Assembly: GCA_940337035.1 (NCBI GenBank)
Contig: CALNHX010002310.1
Location: 120,144 to 184,143 of the forward strand
Direction of reading: 5' to 3'
DNA from: Agriotes lineatus
Lineage: Eukaryota; Arthropoda; Insecta; Coleoptera; Elateridae
Length of the DNA: 64,000 bases
Both the position numbers and the translations under genes were made by a program. How positions within the stretch are numbered: the stretch's first letter is position 1; each line of letters starts with the position of its first letter. A model generated the notes under the pieces. That model made no database searches. It saw only the letters and a program-made list of their open reading frames with translations, and was not told the origin of the DNA. Below are positions 8,041-19,238 of this stretch, piece after piece.

Positions 8041-8820
8041 TTAATATGTATTATTTTTATTTACTGCCGACATGGGCAAAACATTGCTACTTCCAAATCC
8101 TTTATCCCCTCTACCAAACTGTGCAGTTAAAGGTTCGTCCAACAAAATTACATTGTTTTCATGATACCTTTTTAAAATTAACATTTGGGCTATCCTCTCT
8201 CCTTTTAAAAATCTTTCTTTGCTATCGCTCATATTGTACATCATAACTTTAATCTCTCCTAAATAATCGCTATCTATTACTCCTCCTACTACTACACAAT
8301 TAGTACTACTAACAACAGAAGATCTATCACAAATCATCCCTACCGTTTCTACAGGTAATTTCATACCAAACCCGGTCCTGATTTTCACCATACTTCTTCC
8401 TTCTACACCGATATCCTCCGCAGAATATAAATCCAAACCCCCAGAACCACAATAACTCCGAAAAAATGGTACCACACATCCTTTAAACATCCATACTAAA
8501 ATCCCGTCTGGTTTATCTTTATTTATGCCAAACCCCGGACACCATATGTACTTTTTCCCATCAATTATTTTCGTCGCGTAATTCACATTAGCAGACATAA
8601 ATCGCGGTGCTTCTAACACCTCCTCTTCCGTTACTTTCATTTTCTTTACTGCTGTAACATATTCTTCTTCCGATTTCTTTTTTTTATCTTCTAACAACAC
8701 ATCATAATCAAAATTTACATGCCACGGCAAAGTATAAGTATTTTGCGTACCTTCAGGCCATACGTCCATATTTCCTTCTTCTTCTTCGGATATTTCCATT
8801 AATTCACGTTGGCTTTCCAT
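8041..8820 (-). CDS. dut: dUTPase (dUTP diphosphatase) with N-terminal extension
   Basis: Trimeric dUTPases hydrolyse dUTP to dUMP and pyrophosphate and keep uracil out of DNA. All five motifs are present in order: SGGLDLYSAED (residues 126-136, motif 1), DRSSV (165-169, motif 2), GGVIDSDYLGEI (179-190, motif 3 with the catalytic aspartate and tyrosine), KGERIAQM (206-213, motif 4) and GRGDKGFGSS (236-245, motif 5). The enzyme is usually about 140-150 residues; here an acidic and lysine-rich extension of about 115 residues of unknown role precedes it. The frame is intact. TATATAAG lies 55 bp upstream of the start, and an AATAAA overlaps the last codons. The compact single-exon layout and viral-type neighbours favour a viral dUTPase over the host gene, but a retrocopy of a host gene cannot be excluded. 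Confidence 0.85.
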   Translation of the reverse strand: MESQRELMEISEEEEGNMDVWPEGTQNTYTLPWHVNFDYDVLLEDKKKKSEEEYVTAVKKMKVTEEEVLEAPRFMSANVNYATKIIDGKKYIWCPGFGINKDKPDGILVWMFKGCVVPFFRSYCGSGGLDLYSAEDIGVEGRSMVKIRTGFGMKLPVETVGMICDRSSVVSSTNCVVVGGVIDSDYLGEIKVMMYNMSDSKERFLKGERIAQMLILKRYHENNVILLDEPLTAQFGRGDKGFGSSNVLPMSAVNKNNTY

Positions 8821-8874
8821 ATTACTTCTTGCTTGCTCGCCGCCGTTTCATAAACACCATCAACCACCTACCGT

Positions 8875-8882
8875 CTTATATA
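8875..8882 (-). promoter_or_regulatory. TATA box of the dUTPase gene
   Basis: The minus strand reads TATATAAG, about 55 bp before the dUTPase ATG, with TGTTATTA upstream. Good spacing for a short-leader promoter. Confidence 0.5.
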
Positions 8883-8935
8883 TGTTATTATTTTGTAAAA
8901 AGAGAATATGTGCAATTGATTAGCATACTAGTTAG

Positions 8936-9018
8936 GAAAAGGTTTTCCTTGATATTTGCAATCTAGTTAGAGTAAAAATTATTTAATATATACATTGCGC
9001 TAACAAGGAAACCTTTTT
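8936..9018. repeat. Hairpin enclosing the second 44-bp element
   Basis: GAAAAGGTTTTCCTTG (8936-8951) is inverted as CAAGGAAACCTTTTTC (9003-9018). Between them lies the 44-bp element (8947-8990) shared with 5777-5820. Confidence 0.5.
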
Positions 9019-9168
9019 CGCATACAACTGTAGTAGTATTTGTTATTAAAAAGCTAGGGTTAATCGAGAGAACGGGATTGCTTGGAAAGTGGTAGATACC
9101 TTTGACTACATCCCTATATTAAGTTGCCTGTTTTCTGTAACAGTCATCATAATCCTTCAACAGCAGCT

Positions 9169-9459
9169 ATGGCTAACTTCAAGAATGCAGAACAATTTTA
9201 CCGTCATTTTCGTCGGTTTTTGGCTAGTTGCCCTCCAGCATCCTCTCAACGGTCTCTCCAGGCAGTGGTCACAATGGAGTACGCCCTGAACCTACAAGGA
9301 GAGACCCTAGCGGAGACGACCACCTTACGGACGTGGCCTGCAGCCTTCGACGGATCGTCAGCTGTGTGGTGGCAGACCAACGTCTTTAAGCCGGTGGAGC
9401 GGCACCTAGCAAGACTGGACGACGGAGAAGTTTTATTTATTACGTATATTTGGAAATAA
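9169..9459 (+). CDS. Hypothetical 96-residue protein
   Basis: Short ORF starting at ATG 9169 and ending just before AATAAAATAAATA. It begins MANFKNAEQFYRHF and contains two tryptophan-rich spots (TWPAAFDG, AVWWQTN). I do not recognise it. It lies downstream of the second 44-bp element, so it may be the last gene of the virus-like cluster, or the start of a longer gene cut off by later insertions. The base composition of 9230-9430 is more GC-rich than its surroundings. Confidence 0.35.
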   Translation: MANFKNAEQFYRHFRRFLASCPPASSQRSLQAVVTMEYALNLQGETLAETTTLRTWPAAFDGSSAVWWQTNVFKPVERHLARLDDGEVLFITYIWK

Positions 9460-9635
9460 AATAAATATATTTAGAAATATTTCGGTGGTTTTATTTCAAA
9501 GTTATAAGCGCCGTGATCTTGAATTATACATAGTTAGTCAATTGCCGTTATGATCTCAGAACCTCGATATTCACATTTTGTAAACTACTGTGGACATTTA
9601 GCGATTGGAGTCAAACTCCAGAATTGTAGACAGAT

Positions 9636-11023
9636 TGAAACAATTTTTTGGCTTTGCCTAATTGTTTCGCCATTTATCCAATTATTTCAGGCTTAACCTG
9701 TATATTTTTAGTTAAATTATAATTCCTTTTGCATTTCGAATTCGTAAATTTTCCAAACCAATGCATTTTGTACCTGGATCAAGTTCCTATCGTTTGCAAT
9801 TTGCTCTTTTGACCTGTGCTATCTCTTATCAGAGTGCGAGCCTTCCTCGAGGAAACGAAATTCTTCGTCCGGGCACTTTGCTGTCTTCGCTTGAGCCCGC
9901 CGATACCGGCGCGGCTAAGCCTTGTTTTTAATTATGTCGAATTACGTGCGCTCAACCAATTTCAACGAGCAGTGTATTTTCTAAGGGCTGATTGTAATCA
10001 GGTACGATTGCGCTTTTTCTGTTTTATTATCTCCATACTAATTATATCTTTCTTAGCTCTTAATCTTAATCTTAATTATCCGTTTCAACAACGAGTTTAT
10101 CTCGGAGGCCAAGTCTTATCGCATTTTCGACACCTGCTGGGTCCGGCGTATTTGCTGCCGTTTGAAGATGCTATTGCAGCAATTTTCGGCGCTTCCCCGG
10201 CGACTTCAACAATGATTATTGCCGTTCACGTCCAGCTTACGTTTCGAGGTTAGTTAGTGCTACTCCGAGATTTATATTACTTCGACTTATTTTCAATACC
10301 AGAAATTTACATCTGTGTATTTTAAACCCGTCAATATTTAAAATTTATATTCATACGTTTTGCCATTATTAACCTGTAATGTTCAATTTCATACATGCTC
10401 TTGTTTTAATATTTGAATTTTAATGCTTATATTTAATTATGCACAGTTTATAAATTTTGCTATTTTTGATGTGTGTTTCGACCCTATGTAAAAGGTACAG
10501 TCACGCTATTTATTTTCAATAGCCTAACAGAAGGTTTTATTAGATGACTGTGATAAGCTTATCCCACGAGTGGTTTTGGTAAATTATTATAATAACCCGA
10601 AAGGGGTTCTTAATTTTATGCGTGTCGAAACCTTCAGTTAAGATACACAATTTTGTCATTACATTATTTACATTTTAATTGTTCTGATTATTGATTATTG
10701 ACATTTCAAAACTTCTTATTGTTGATTAATTAAACGCTAGTCACTTGCAATTTATTTTTCTTCTTGTTATTTGAAATCTTTTGATTTCTGGCGCCCATTT
10801 CCATTTTCCTTTCCTTTTTTGAAGACATTCCAGGGTACATAGCTGATGATCTGAACCTACGATCTAAGGCCGCCGATATTTGAGCTAGTCGGCCATCGCG
10901 GTGAGTAAGAAACAGTTTTTCAGAGCTGCCGTGGTGTATAAATGGTAGGGGGGTTGATCTGCGATTTTTACTACCATTGCTTATTTTATTAATTAATCGC
11001 AGGTCGGCTTTCTTATTGTTTCA
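9636..11023 (+). repeat. 5' LTR (1388 bp)
   Basis: Left long terminal repeat, TGAAACAAT...ATTGTTTCA. A 145-codon frame at 9816-10253 is open here and as 174 codons in the other LTR (13395-13919). It has no domain I recognise and its retention in two near-identical copies proves little. The copies differ by scattered substitutions and small indels, mostly near 9790-9860. Confidence 0.8.
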
Positions 11024-13301
11024 CTGGCGCGACCAACGCTATGGGGCTCGATTTTGGTAGTTACATCAGCTGTGTTTACCTGGATGTCTTTATTTATCAA
11101 TATTTAATTTTGTATTCATTTTTCTATTCACTTTTGTAATTTTCACATCTTGTTGCAGTGCACGTATTTATATTTGACTTTCTTTTCTTTTCCTTTCTTT
11201 ACTTATCCTTTCGTCGGTTGCTTATTGACTTTTCTTCCCTCATCTTTCTTGACGAATGATTGGTTTAGCGGTATGTTTATAGGTAGTGTGATGGACTTTG
11301 TTGAAAGGGTATGCTTTGGTGAGTGAGGTTTCTGAATGGTTTCTTTGATTGGTTGCGTGTGTGCTTTGGTAGTGTAGTATGTTTGGTTTTTTCCTTATCC
11401 TTCCTTTGGTTGCGTATCGGTGGGTCGAGGGCCTGCTTGAATTACTTGTGCGGTTTGGTGTAGTTTACTCCATCTTTGGGAATTTTTAAGTAATTGCCTC
11501 ACCGTACTTGTGTTTACTAAGGGTCTCGACGGGTTGTTTCCGGGTTGTTTTCTCTGGCTTTTCTTTTTTGAATGCGTTTATGCATTTCCTTTTTGAATGC
11601 GATTTTGAATGCGGGGTTTTTGTTGGCTGCGTCCGATGTGAGGCAGTCCTTCCTGTGTCCGATGGGGTGCAGGTTTGTCTTCTGTCAGACGTGACAGAGG
11701 ATTTGAGCCAGTTTTGGATGCGCAATTGCATCTTGTTGCTCGTTTTATTTTTGCAATTTTTTGCGTCTTTTTTACGCACATATTTTGGGTGCGGATTTTT
11801 TTCTTTGCGATTGAAGGCGGTTTGCTTTCTTGTGTTTCCTCGTCTTTAAGCGTGTCCATGTCTCCGTAAACCCGGGTCAAGGCATGGAATAGTAGACCTA
11901 GCCAGTCGAAGCTTGGATGAGTGGGTGTGGCAGCATGAGTTTTTCCAAACTCTGGTTTTTTGGTTCTTTTCCTCTCTTTCCTTTTCTCTTTTCCTTATGT
12001 CCCGTTTTCTCTTCTGTTTTTAAAAGTTGCTGTGGGGTATGTTCCCTATGGATTTTGCATTCTAGTGCTTTTCACTTTCCTTTTTACTTACCATTACTTC
12101 CGTCTCATTTGAGGATTTTTTCAAAAGCGCTTCGCTTATTTGAATTTGGACTATGGTATTATAGGATATTGTGACCGTGGAAACACCTACAGTGTCTCTT
12201 TTAAAAACTTTTTTTTTTAGTGCTTTTTGTTTCTTGCATAGGGTGGTTGGTTGGGCATGCAGGGAAGGTCACTGTTTGGGAACGTCATCATCTAGTTCTT
12301 CCCTTTTGTAACGTATAGGGTGGTAGGTTGGGCATGCAGGGAAGGTCACTATTGAGGAGCAACGTCATCTTGTTCTCTCTCTAAGCAACGCTAGCAGTTG
12401 GGGTCGTTTCTCTCCATATTTTGGGATATTTTTTAAGAGTGCTTTCCCCATCCGTGCTTGTGTTCGCTTAAGACTTTAACCGATTTTATTTTCAGATCGT
12501 TGTTCATGGCTTGTTAGCTATGTTGTTTTTTGATGTGATTTTTTTCGAGACGAGTTTATACTTGTCTGGGGTTTTTTAAATTTTATTGTTGTTTGGGTTG
12601 GTTTTTTTGGCCTTGTGGAGATTTCTGGGAGTTGGGGCTAGCGATTGTATTGCCATCCGACTCAGTGAGGGAGCCACATTCAGTCCGTCATCGGCGCGCC
12701 TTTTCCATCTAGCTGCGACGACTGGCTGAATGCCCGAGCGGAGTTTGGTGGTGATGCGGTTGTTCCTTCCGGCTTCTGGGGTCTCTACCTAAATTCGGGG
12801 CGGGCATATGGTTTTTAGGATCTTTTCCTGGGTTTTCACCCGAATCTTTTTGTCGCAGTACTTACTGTGTTTCATTTTTTTCAAGATATTTTTTCCCTTT
12901 CATACTTTTTTGATATTGGGTTATCTTAGATTTAGAGTGAGTGATGATGATGCGGTGCGAGCTTTTCGGATTTTTGTGAGTTTTTCGGATGTTTGTAGGA
13001 AGGTGGATTGTGTCCTATGTGATGCAGTCGGTTATTGCTGTGTTTAACAGTTTTTTAGGCTTCTGTCCGGTTTAGACAGAACGTCTATTTTTTTGGCGGT
13101 GTCCTATGTGGTGCCCCAGTTATTTTTAAGCCGATTTATAAGGGTTGTTTCCCTTGGCTTATCTTCTCGAAAGAGGATTTTTCTATAGCGTTTCGCTTTT
13201 GGTGTTGGCATCATCGATCTCATTCTCGAATTCTTTGGTTTCCTACATTTTTTTTAATGTTTTCATATTTAAACCTTTTTATTTCTTTTGGCCGTGGGGA
13301 G
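11024..13301 (+). other. Non-coding interior of the LTR element
   Basis: T-rich on the plus strand, with only short frames. A segment of about 77 bp (ATAGGGTGG...GGGCATGCAGGGAAGGTCAC) occurs twice in tandem, from 12238 and from 12315, each ending in AACGTCATC. Such a repeat could be a packaging or dimerisation signal, but nothing in the sequence proves it. Confidence 0.5.
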
Positions 13302-14673
13302 TGAAACAATTTTTTGGCTTTGCCTAATTGTTTCGCCATTTATCCAATTATTTCAGGCTTAACCTGTATATTTTTAGTTAAATTATAATTCCTTTTGCAT
13401 TTCGAATTCGTAAATTTTCCAAACCAACGCATTTTGTACCTGCATCAAGTTCTTATCGTTTGCGCAATGCCCTCTCTGACCCGTGCTATCTCTTATCGGA
13501 GTGCGAGCCTCCTTTCGGGCACGAAATTTTTCGTCCGGGCATTTTGCTGTCTTCGCTTGAGCCCGCCGATACCGGCGAGGCTAAGCCTTGTTTTTAATTA
13601 TGTCGAATTACGTGCGCTCAACCAATTTCAACGAGCAGTGTATTTTCTAAGGGCTGATTGTAATCAGGTACGATTGCGCTTTTTCTGTTTTATTATCTCC
13701 ATACTAATTATATCTTTCTTAGCTCTTAATCTTAATCTTAATTATCCGTTTCAACAACGAGTTTATCTCGGAGGCCAAGTCTTATCGCATTTTCGACACC
13801 TGCTGGGTCCGGCGTATTTGCTGCCGTTTGAAGATGCTATTGCAGCAATTTTCGGCGCTTCCCCGGCGACTTCAACAATGATTATTGCCGTTCACGTCCA
13901 GCTTACGTTTCGAGGTTAGTAGGTGCTACTCCGAGATTTATATTACTTCGACTTATTTTCAATACCAGAAATTTACATCTGTGTATTTTAAACCCGTCAA
14001 TATTTAAAATTTAAATTCATACGTTTTGCCATTATTAACCTGTAATGTTCAATTTCATACATCCTGTTATTTTAATATTTAAAGTTTTACGCTCAGTTTT
14101 TAAAGTTGCTATTTTGATGTGTATTTCGACCCTCTGTAAAAGGTACAGTCACGTTATTTATTTTCAATAGCCTAACAGAAGGTGTTATTAGATGACTGTG
14201 ATAAGCTTATCCCACGAGTGTTTTTTGTAAAGTTTTCAAAATAACCCGAAAGGGGTTCTTAATTTTATGCGTGTCGAAACCTTCAGTTAAGATACACAAT
14301 TTTGTCATTACATTATTTACATTTTAATTGTTCTGATTATTGATTATTGACATTTCAAAACTTCTTATTGTTGATTAATTAAACGCTAGTCACTTGTAAT
14401 TTATTTTTCTTCTTGTTATTTGAAATCTTTTGATTTCTGGCGCCCATTTCCATTTTCCTTTCCTTTTTTGAAGACATTCCAGGGTACATAGCTGATGATC
14501 TGAACCTACGATCTAAGGCCGCCGATATTTGAGCTAGTCGGCCATCGCGGTGAGTTAAGAAAGAGTTTTTCAGAGCTGCCGTGGTGTATAAATGGTAGGG
14601 GGGTTGATCTGCGATTTTTACTACCATTGCTTATTTTATTAATTAATCGCAGGTCGGCTTTCTTATTGTTTCA
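13302..14673 (+). repeat. 3' LTR (1372 bp)
   Basis: Right long terminal repeat. It matches the left one over its whole length with small indels, for example a shortened block near 14060-14110. Confidence 0.8.
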
Positions 14674-16365
14674 AACCGCCGACATGGGTAACACCGCTGC
14701 CATAGTTCCTTGTGGCCCCTCGGATGGTTCCTCCACGACACTACTCCACAAATCACCCACAACACAACATCAAACATGGCACTTAATCCAATTTTCAAAG
14801 ATAATCAAAGAGAAACACGTTAACAATAAAAGCACCCCGACGGCGCACCACGCGCCTTGACGACGCGCTTAGCAAAAAACCCTCTTGTTGACCCTCTTAG
14901 AGCGGGACGATGACTGAATGCGAGACTCGGACTGCACAATGGGGGAAGAGTCGAAAGACAGGCTTGTTCTCTCTAACTTATATGAACACGTCAGTATTGC
15001 GTCATGTTGCACAACTTAATGTAGCGCTAACATCAAAATTTTGTGCAAAGAACGGAGAAGGCTCCGGCAAACGACGGGCGACGCTCTAGCATCGAGAAGC
15101 AATTAAGATTAAAACAACATTCATGCGCCAAGTAAGCACATCTAAATTTATAGCAAACATATGTAAACTTGAATAAAATGCTGCCCAAGACATGACGAAA
15201 CAAATGGGTCGAGAAAAGGTAATATTTGAAAGGAACGAAATTAAGTTTTAAAACATCACTGGGCTATCAATTTGGGCATAAATGGAAAAGGAAAAGTACT
15301 ACTATTTAGAATACAAAAGCGGAAGAAGGCAGCAAAGCGCTACATGCAAAAATTGTCCTTACAACAGTTCTTGATACTTAATACACATGAACCGAATTAG
15401 TAATGATTTTTTGCATCTGAACGTTTAGGATGCAATTTGGAAATAGCATTTTTCTACGATTGTGTTAAAATGACAACTTTTTGCACAGTTTCTAGTGTCA
15501 AAAGTGACGTTTGTAGCACTCTTAATATAAGCGCCCGAATTACGTCTTTTTTGCACGTTGCCATTGGTGGCGTGTTTTAATACTATATTAAAACACGCTT
15601 TGTCATTTGAATGTCAACATAACCTAGAATATCTAACACAAAGTGACGGAACAAGTGTTTCTGCTATGATCGTAGAAAAAGTAGCGTACGATACACGTGT
15701 GTAAGTGCCACTAAAGCACTATTTTGGAGTACATAACATCGCCTTGTATGTCGATATTAGCTGAGCGGTTGGTCGCACCGCTTGGCGATTGTTCCTCCCT
15801 AAATATCGCCCATATTAAGTTTGTTGGCTGGGAAAACGATCCTAGCATATTACATTGTAATACAAACTGCCATGCAGATATCTGGATGTGAGGTTATTCG
15901 CGGTATGAAATTAAATCGCTAAGTGGGGAACGCTGTAACGTTAATCATTCATTCAGCAATCGGGCTGTTTCAAAATTAATTGCTTTGGTTACTTAACAAT
16001 TTATATTAAACCAGTTAGGAATATTAGTAGATGTTTACTCAGCTAGGGCTGCGTTTATAGGTTGGCACCCATAGACACTGTCCCAGTCATGACTTGCCTA
16101 AATCATTTGGCGCCCCTCGAAATTTAGATCTATTAGTTTTGAAGGTATGTTACCTACTCCTTCTCTCTGAGTTAGTCCGAGTGCATGTTCCGATTCAATA
16201 TCGGCAATTTATAATGTAACAACTGGTCTAACTAATTTAGACCAGTTGCAATAGACCCATTCAGAATTTATTCCTTAAAGTTATAATAGTTATTTACGTC
16301 CTTGACGCCTTTCGGCTTCATGGACAGACAAAAAATTGGAAAAGGGAATGAGATGGTTTAAGCGA
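14674..16365. other. Gene-free stretch with a short hairpin
   Basis: No coding sequence that I can support; the 77-codon frame at 14627-14860 straddles the LTR border. A small hairpin CAACTGGTCTAA/TTAGACCAGTTG lies at about 16220-16250. Confidence 0.4.
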
Positions 16366-16369
16366 ACAT

Positions 16370-17085
16370 ACGATTGACCATTTCAGAAATAGCCGATGAT
16401 ATCTACATCTCACTAGGTTTCATGCAGCAAATTTTAACTAAAGATGTAAACATGAAGCGACTGAGTGTTAAATTTGTTTCATTTGCTCGATCAAAAGGAA
16501 AAGCGTCTGTCCATTCCATAAGAATTGCGTGACCGTGTGGCTTCATATTCTAACTTTTATCAGAGTGTCGAAACGGATAAAGAATATTGAGTATATGGTA
16601 GACCAAGATTCAGGGTTTCCAAGAAAACACCCAACCGACCTCAGCCCAAAAAAAGCACACACCTATCAAAATTCAACATCAAGGCGATGACGGATGACGA
16701 TAGTTGTGCGTAGAGGTACTGTTGTGTACTTTGAATACTATAAGGAACTACTAGACCGGATAGGTGGATAAATAATTTTATGTTACATTACGATAAAGCC
16801 CCTCGTCATTCACTACTTCTTATCGGACAGTTTTCGTCAAATAGAAAATTACTGACTTTCCGCAACCGCCATATTCAAGTAATTTAGTACCCTATGATTT
16901 CTGGCTCTTTCCAGTAATCAAAATTATCATGAGAGGGAAATGATTTGATTCATTCGAAGAGATTGAAGCGACCACGACATGGCAACTAAAAACACTCAAG
17001 AATGATAATTTCCAGAACTGTTTTGAAAACTGGCATCGACACTGGAATATGTGTGTGGCACGCAAAGGAGAGTACTTTTGAAGGG
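16370..17085 (+). pseudogene. Decayed mariner-family transposase
   Basis: With several stops and frame changes, the plus strand still reads like mariner-type DDE transposases: a helix-turn-helix-like region (DLTISEIADD), a linker, then LHYDKAPRHS for the second catalytic aspartate, a remnant of the PYSPDL-like region, and the C-terminal DLIHSKRLK...WH pattern. The element inserts at TA sites in general. Its ends are not resolved here. It is unrelated in detail to the better-kept mariner at 23902. Confidence 0.5.
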
Positions 17086-17513
17086 AATTAAGTTATATTA
17101 ATTTGTAATTTAGTTAATTAAACTGTTATTAATTCGCCCGTTCTTCGTATAGCGTAGTTCTCTCTAGTTATTAGATTTGCTAGAAGTTCAATTTTTATTT
17201 TCCGATAACTTAGTATGTACATATTTTATTTCAAAATGTTTAGTAGTTAAATACGAAATATGATGAAGCGACAATGTGGCTCATAACCTGGATGCGCATA
17301 TTGCTGTGCGATTGTGATAAGGCCGATGTATAATTTTTTGTGTATTGTGATAATGGATAATCTATTTCTTATTTTCCATATTCTGATAATGTCATTTTAT
17401 ATAAACGCTACCTATTTAAATTTGGAAACCGAGAATGATGACTGGAGAATAAGGCCCTGAACACATGGGGATCCGTATCCGAGATTCGGTATGCGGGATA
17501 CAGAATCTGACGT

Positions 17514-17774
17514 CCGTATTCATAGTCGTTCGCCAGCGGATCGCCGGCGACTCGCCAGAGTTTCGTTATGAATAGTATGTTGGCGGCACTGTACGTCTAT
17601 GTCAAATTCGAGGTTAGCAGGTTAGATTTTGTGTCAGTTTCTGTCAAAACTGACTGAAAAGCTAACCTGATCACCTCGAATTTGACATAGACGTTACAGT
17701 GCCGCCAACATACTATTCATAACGAAACTCCGGCGAGTCGCCGGCGATCCGCTGGCGAACGACTATGAATACGG
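17514..17774. repeat. 261-bp palindrome with a TGTCAAATTCGAGG core
   Basis: The arms (CCGTATTCATAGTCGTTCG..., with a very GC-rich GGATCGCCGGCGACTCGCC) are inverse copies around a nested core at 17597-17692 that starts TATGTCAAATTCGAGGTTAG and ends in its inverse. The core is a dispersed family (see 23295, 23465, 25790, 26255). Confidence 0.75.
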
Positions 17775-18107
17775 GTGTGAGTCTGTTCAGACACGGCGAC
17801 TGAATCTCAGACCCGGGCCTTCAGTCACTTGCAGTGCCGTGCTGTTATGGACCTAGCATTACTGTTCTTTGTTTCTGTCGAATTAGTCTAGAAGTGCTGT
17901 ATTTAAAGTCAGGGACTGGGCTCTACTAAGCTAATACATTTTTCAGTGTCAAATAATGTAAGCTCTATGATCGTTGTATAGTAAGGAACGCCCTGCTGAG
18001 TCGATCTAAATAGAAGTTAAAGAAAATCTGCTACGCCTATGATATGATATCATATGTTCTGGCTGGCAAAAGTAGGCGTGTCCAGGCCCTGGTACACGTG
18101 GACTCGT

Positions 18108-18210
18108 AAATCGGTATCCGAGATACAGAATTTGTCGCCGGCGGCCGAAATGGAGAGATAAGGAAAATCGGCCGCCGGCGACACATTCTGTATCTCGGAT
18201 ACCGATTTAC
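18108..18210. repeat. 103-bp palindrome, GTAAATCGGTATCC arms
   Basis: GTAAATCGGTATCCGAGATA and its inverse flank a GTCGCCGGCGGCCG hairpin and a 20-bp loop. Related GTATCCGAGAT sequence lies just left of the 17514 palindrome. Confidence 0.7.
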
Positions 18211-18259
18211 CATTGGAGCATATGGAGCATATTTTTTAAAAATATTAATTGGTACATTC

Positions 18260-18660
18260 TTCGAGTATGATAAATATCGCGATGTTCAACTAGAGCATTA
18301 TATTCTGTCCTTAAAATATAGAAGAGAAGTGGCTGACGGTTGTTTTCTAAATAAATTGGTAAACAATAGAATTGACTGTCCGAATTTGTTATCTATTGTC
18401 AGTTTCTATATACCGGCACATAGAACTAGACCAAAAAATATATTCCATGTACCTACATGTCGAACGAATTACAGACTTAACTCGCCTATGATAAGAATAA
18501 TTATAACCACCAATGCATATTTTCACCAGTCAGAAAACAACATATTTAACATAAAGCGTAAATTCTTAGACAAAAATGTAATATGTATTATTATAATAAA
18601 GTTTGATTGCAGCTATCTTTATGAAACTGAACCAGTAGTAGGAATGTTTAATTTTTAATT
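18260..18660 (+). pseudogene. 3' end of a CR1/jockey-type LINE reverse transcriptase
   Basis: An open frame (from about 18329) gives a C-terminal LINE ORF2 segment: the LNKLVNNRIDCPNLLS helix, then FYIPAHRTR, TNYRLNSPMIR, as in the region after the RT thumb in jockey/CR1-type elements. The start is cut and no catalytic motif is left. A tail of TAAATAAATAAATA ends the unit near 18807. Confidence 0.5.
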
Positions 18661-19238
18661 AGGTATTATTAGTTTCTAAAAATAAATTTAAATTATTAAT
18701 TGTATTTTTTATATTATACGAGTATATACAGCTAGGGTCCTGAACTACCAATAATGTAATTAGGTATGCCCCGGTTTTATTGGTGTAAATAATTAAATAA
18801 ATAAATAGGAAGAGGTTTTTCATTAACTTGGAAAACATAAAATATATATAAGTTTTTTTCTAAAATTAACGCTTTGAAAATCGAGGAGAGACCAAAACAT
18901 GTTAGAGTTTTAATATATTATATAAAGCAAATTAAGTATTTTCTTATTTTTTAATGAGAGTTGACTAATTCTGTTTCATCAAGTGCCAACCGCGCAATTA
19001 GTTCAATCAATTTTAAAATACTTAGATGTTGCTGCTCTTTCAGAAGTAAAGAAAAAGCGAACAGGCAACCAAGAAAATGGAGAGTACATTATGGCTCTAT
19101 AGCTGTGTTCTGAAAGAAAAAAAACGGGAAGAGTACGAGTAAATTGTTATAAGGAGGACGTTTAAAAATAAAATTAAGCACTGGAAGACAACCAGTGAAA
19201 GAATAATGAAGTTAAATATGGAAATATAAGGTTATATA

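Larger units (their letters stand above)
9636..14673 (+). mobile_element. Non-autonomous LTR retrotransposon, about 5.0 kb
   Basis: Two near-identical direct repeats, 9636-11023 and 13302-14673, begin TGAAACAAT and end ATTGTTTCA, i.e. TG...CA with 9-bp inverted ends. After the left repeat comes a TGGCGCGACC primer-binding-like site (11025), and before the right one a GTGGGGAG polypurine tract (13294-13301). The 2.28-kb interior has no gag, protease, reverse transcriptase or integrase, so it must be mobilised by a relative. No target duplication is seen: CAGAT before, AACCG after. That may mean the ends come from a recombination between two insertions. Confidence 0.8.

Noticed and set aside
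8046..8246. Plus-strand 66-codon frame opposite dUTPase
   Set aside because: Shadow of the dUTPase gene.
11486..12174. Several frames of 60-113 codons in the LTR element interior
   Set aside because: T-rich non-coding DNA; no retroviral motif in any frame.
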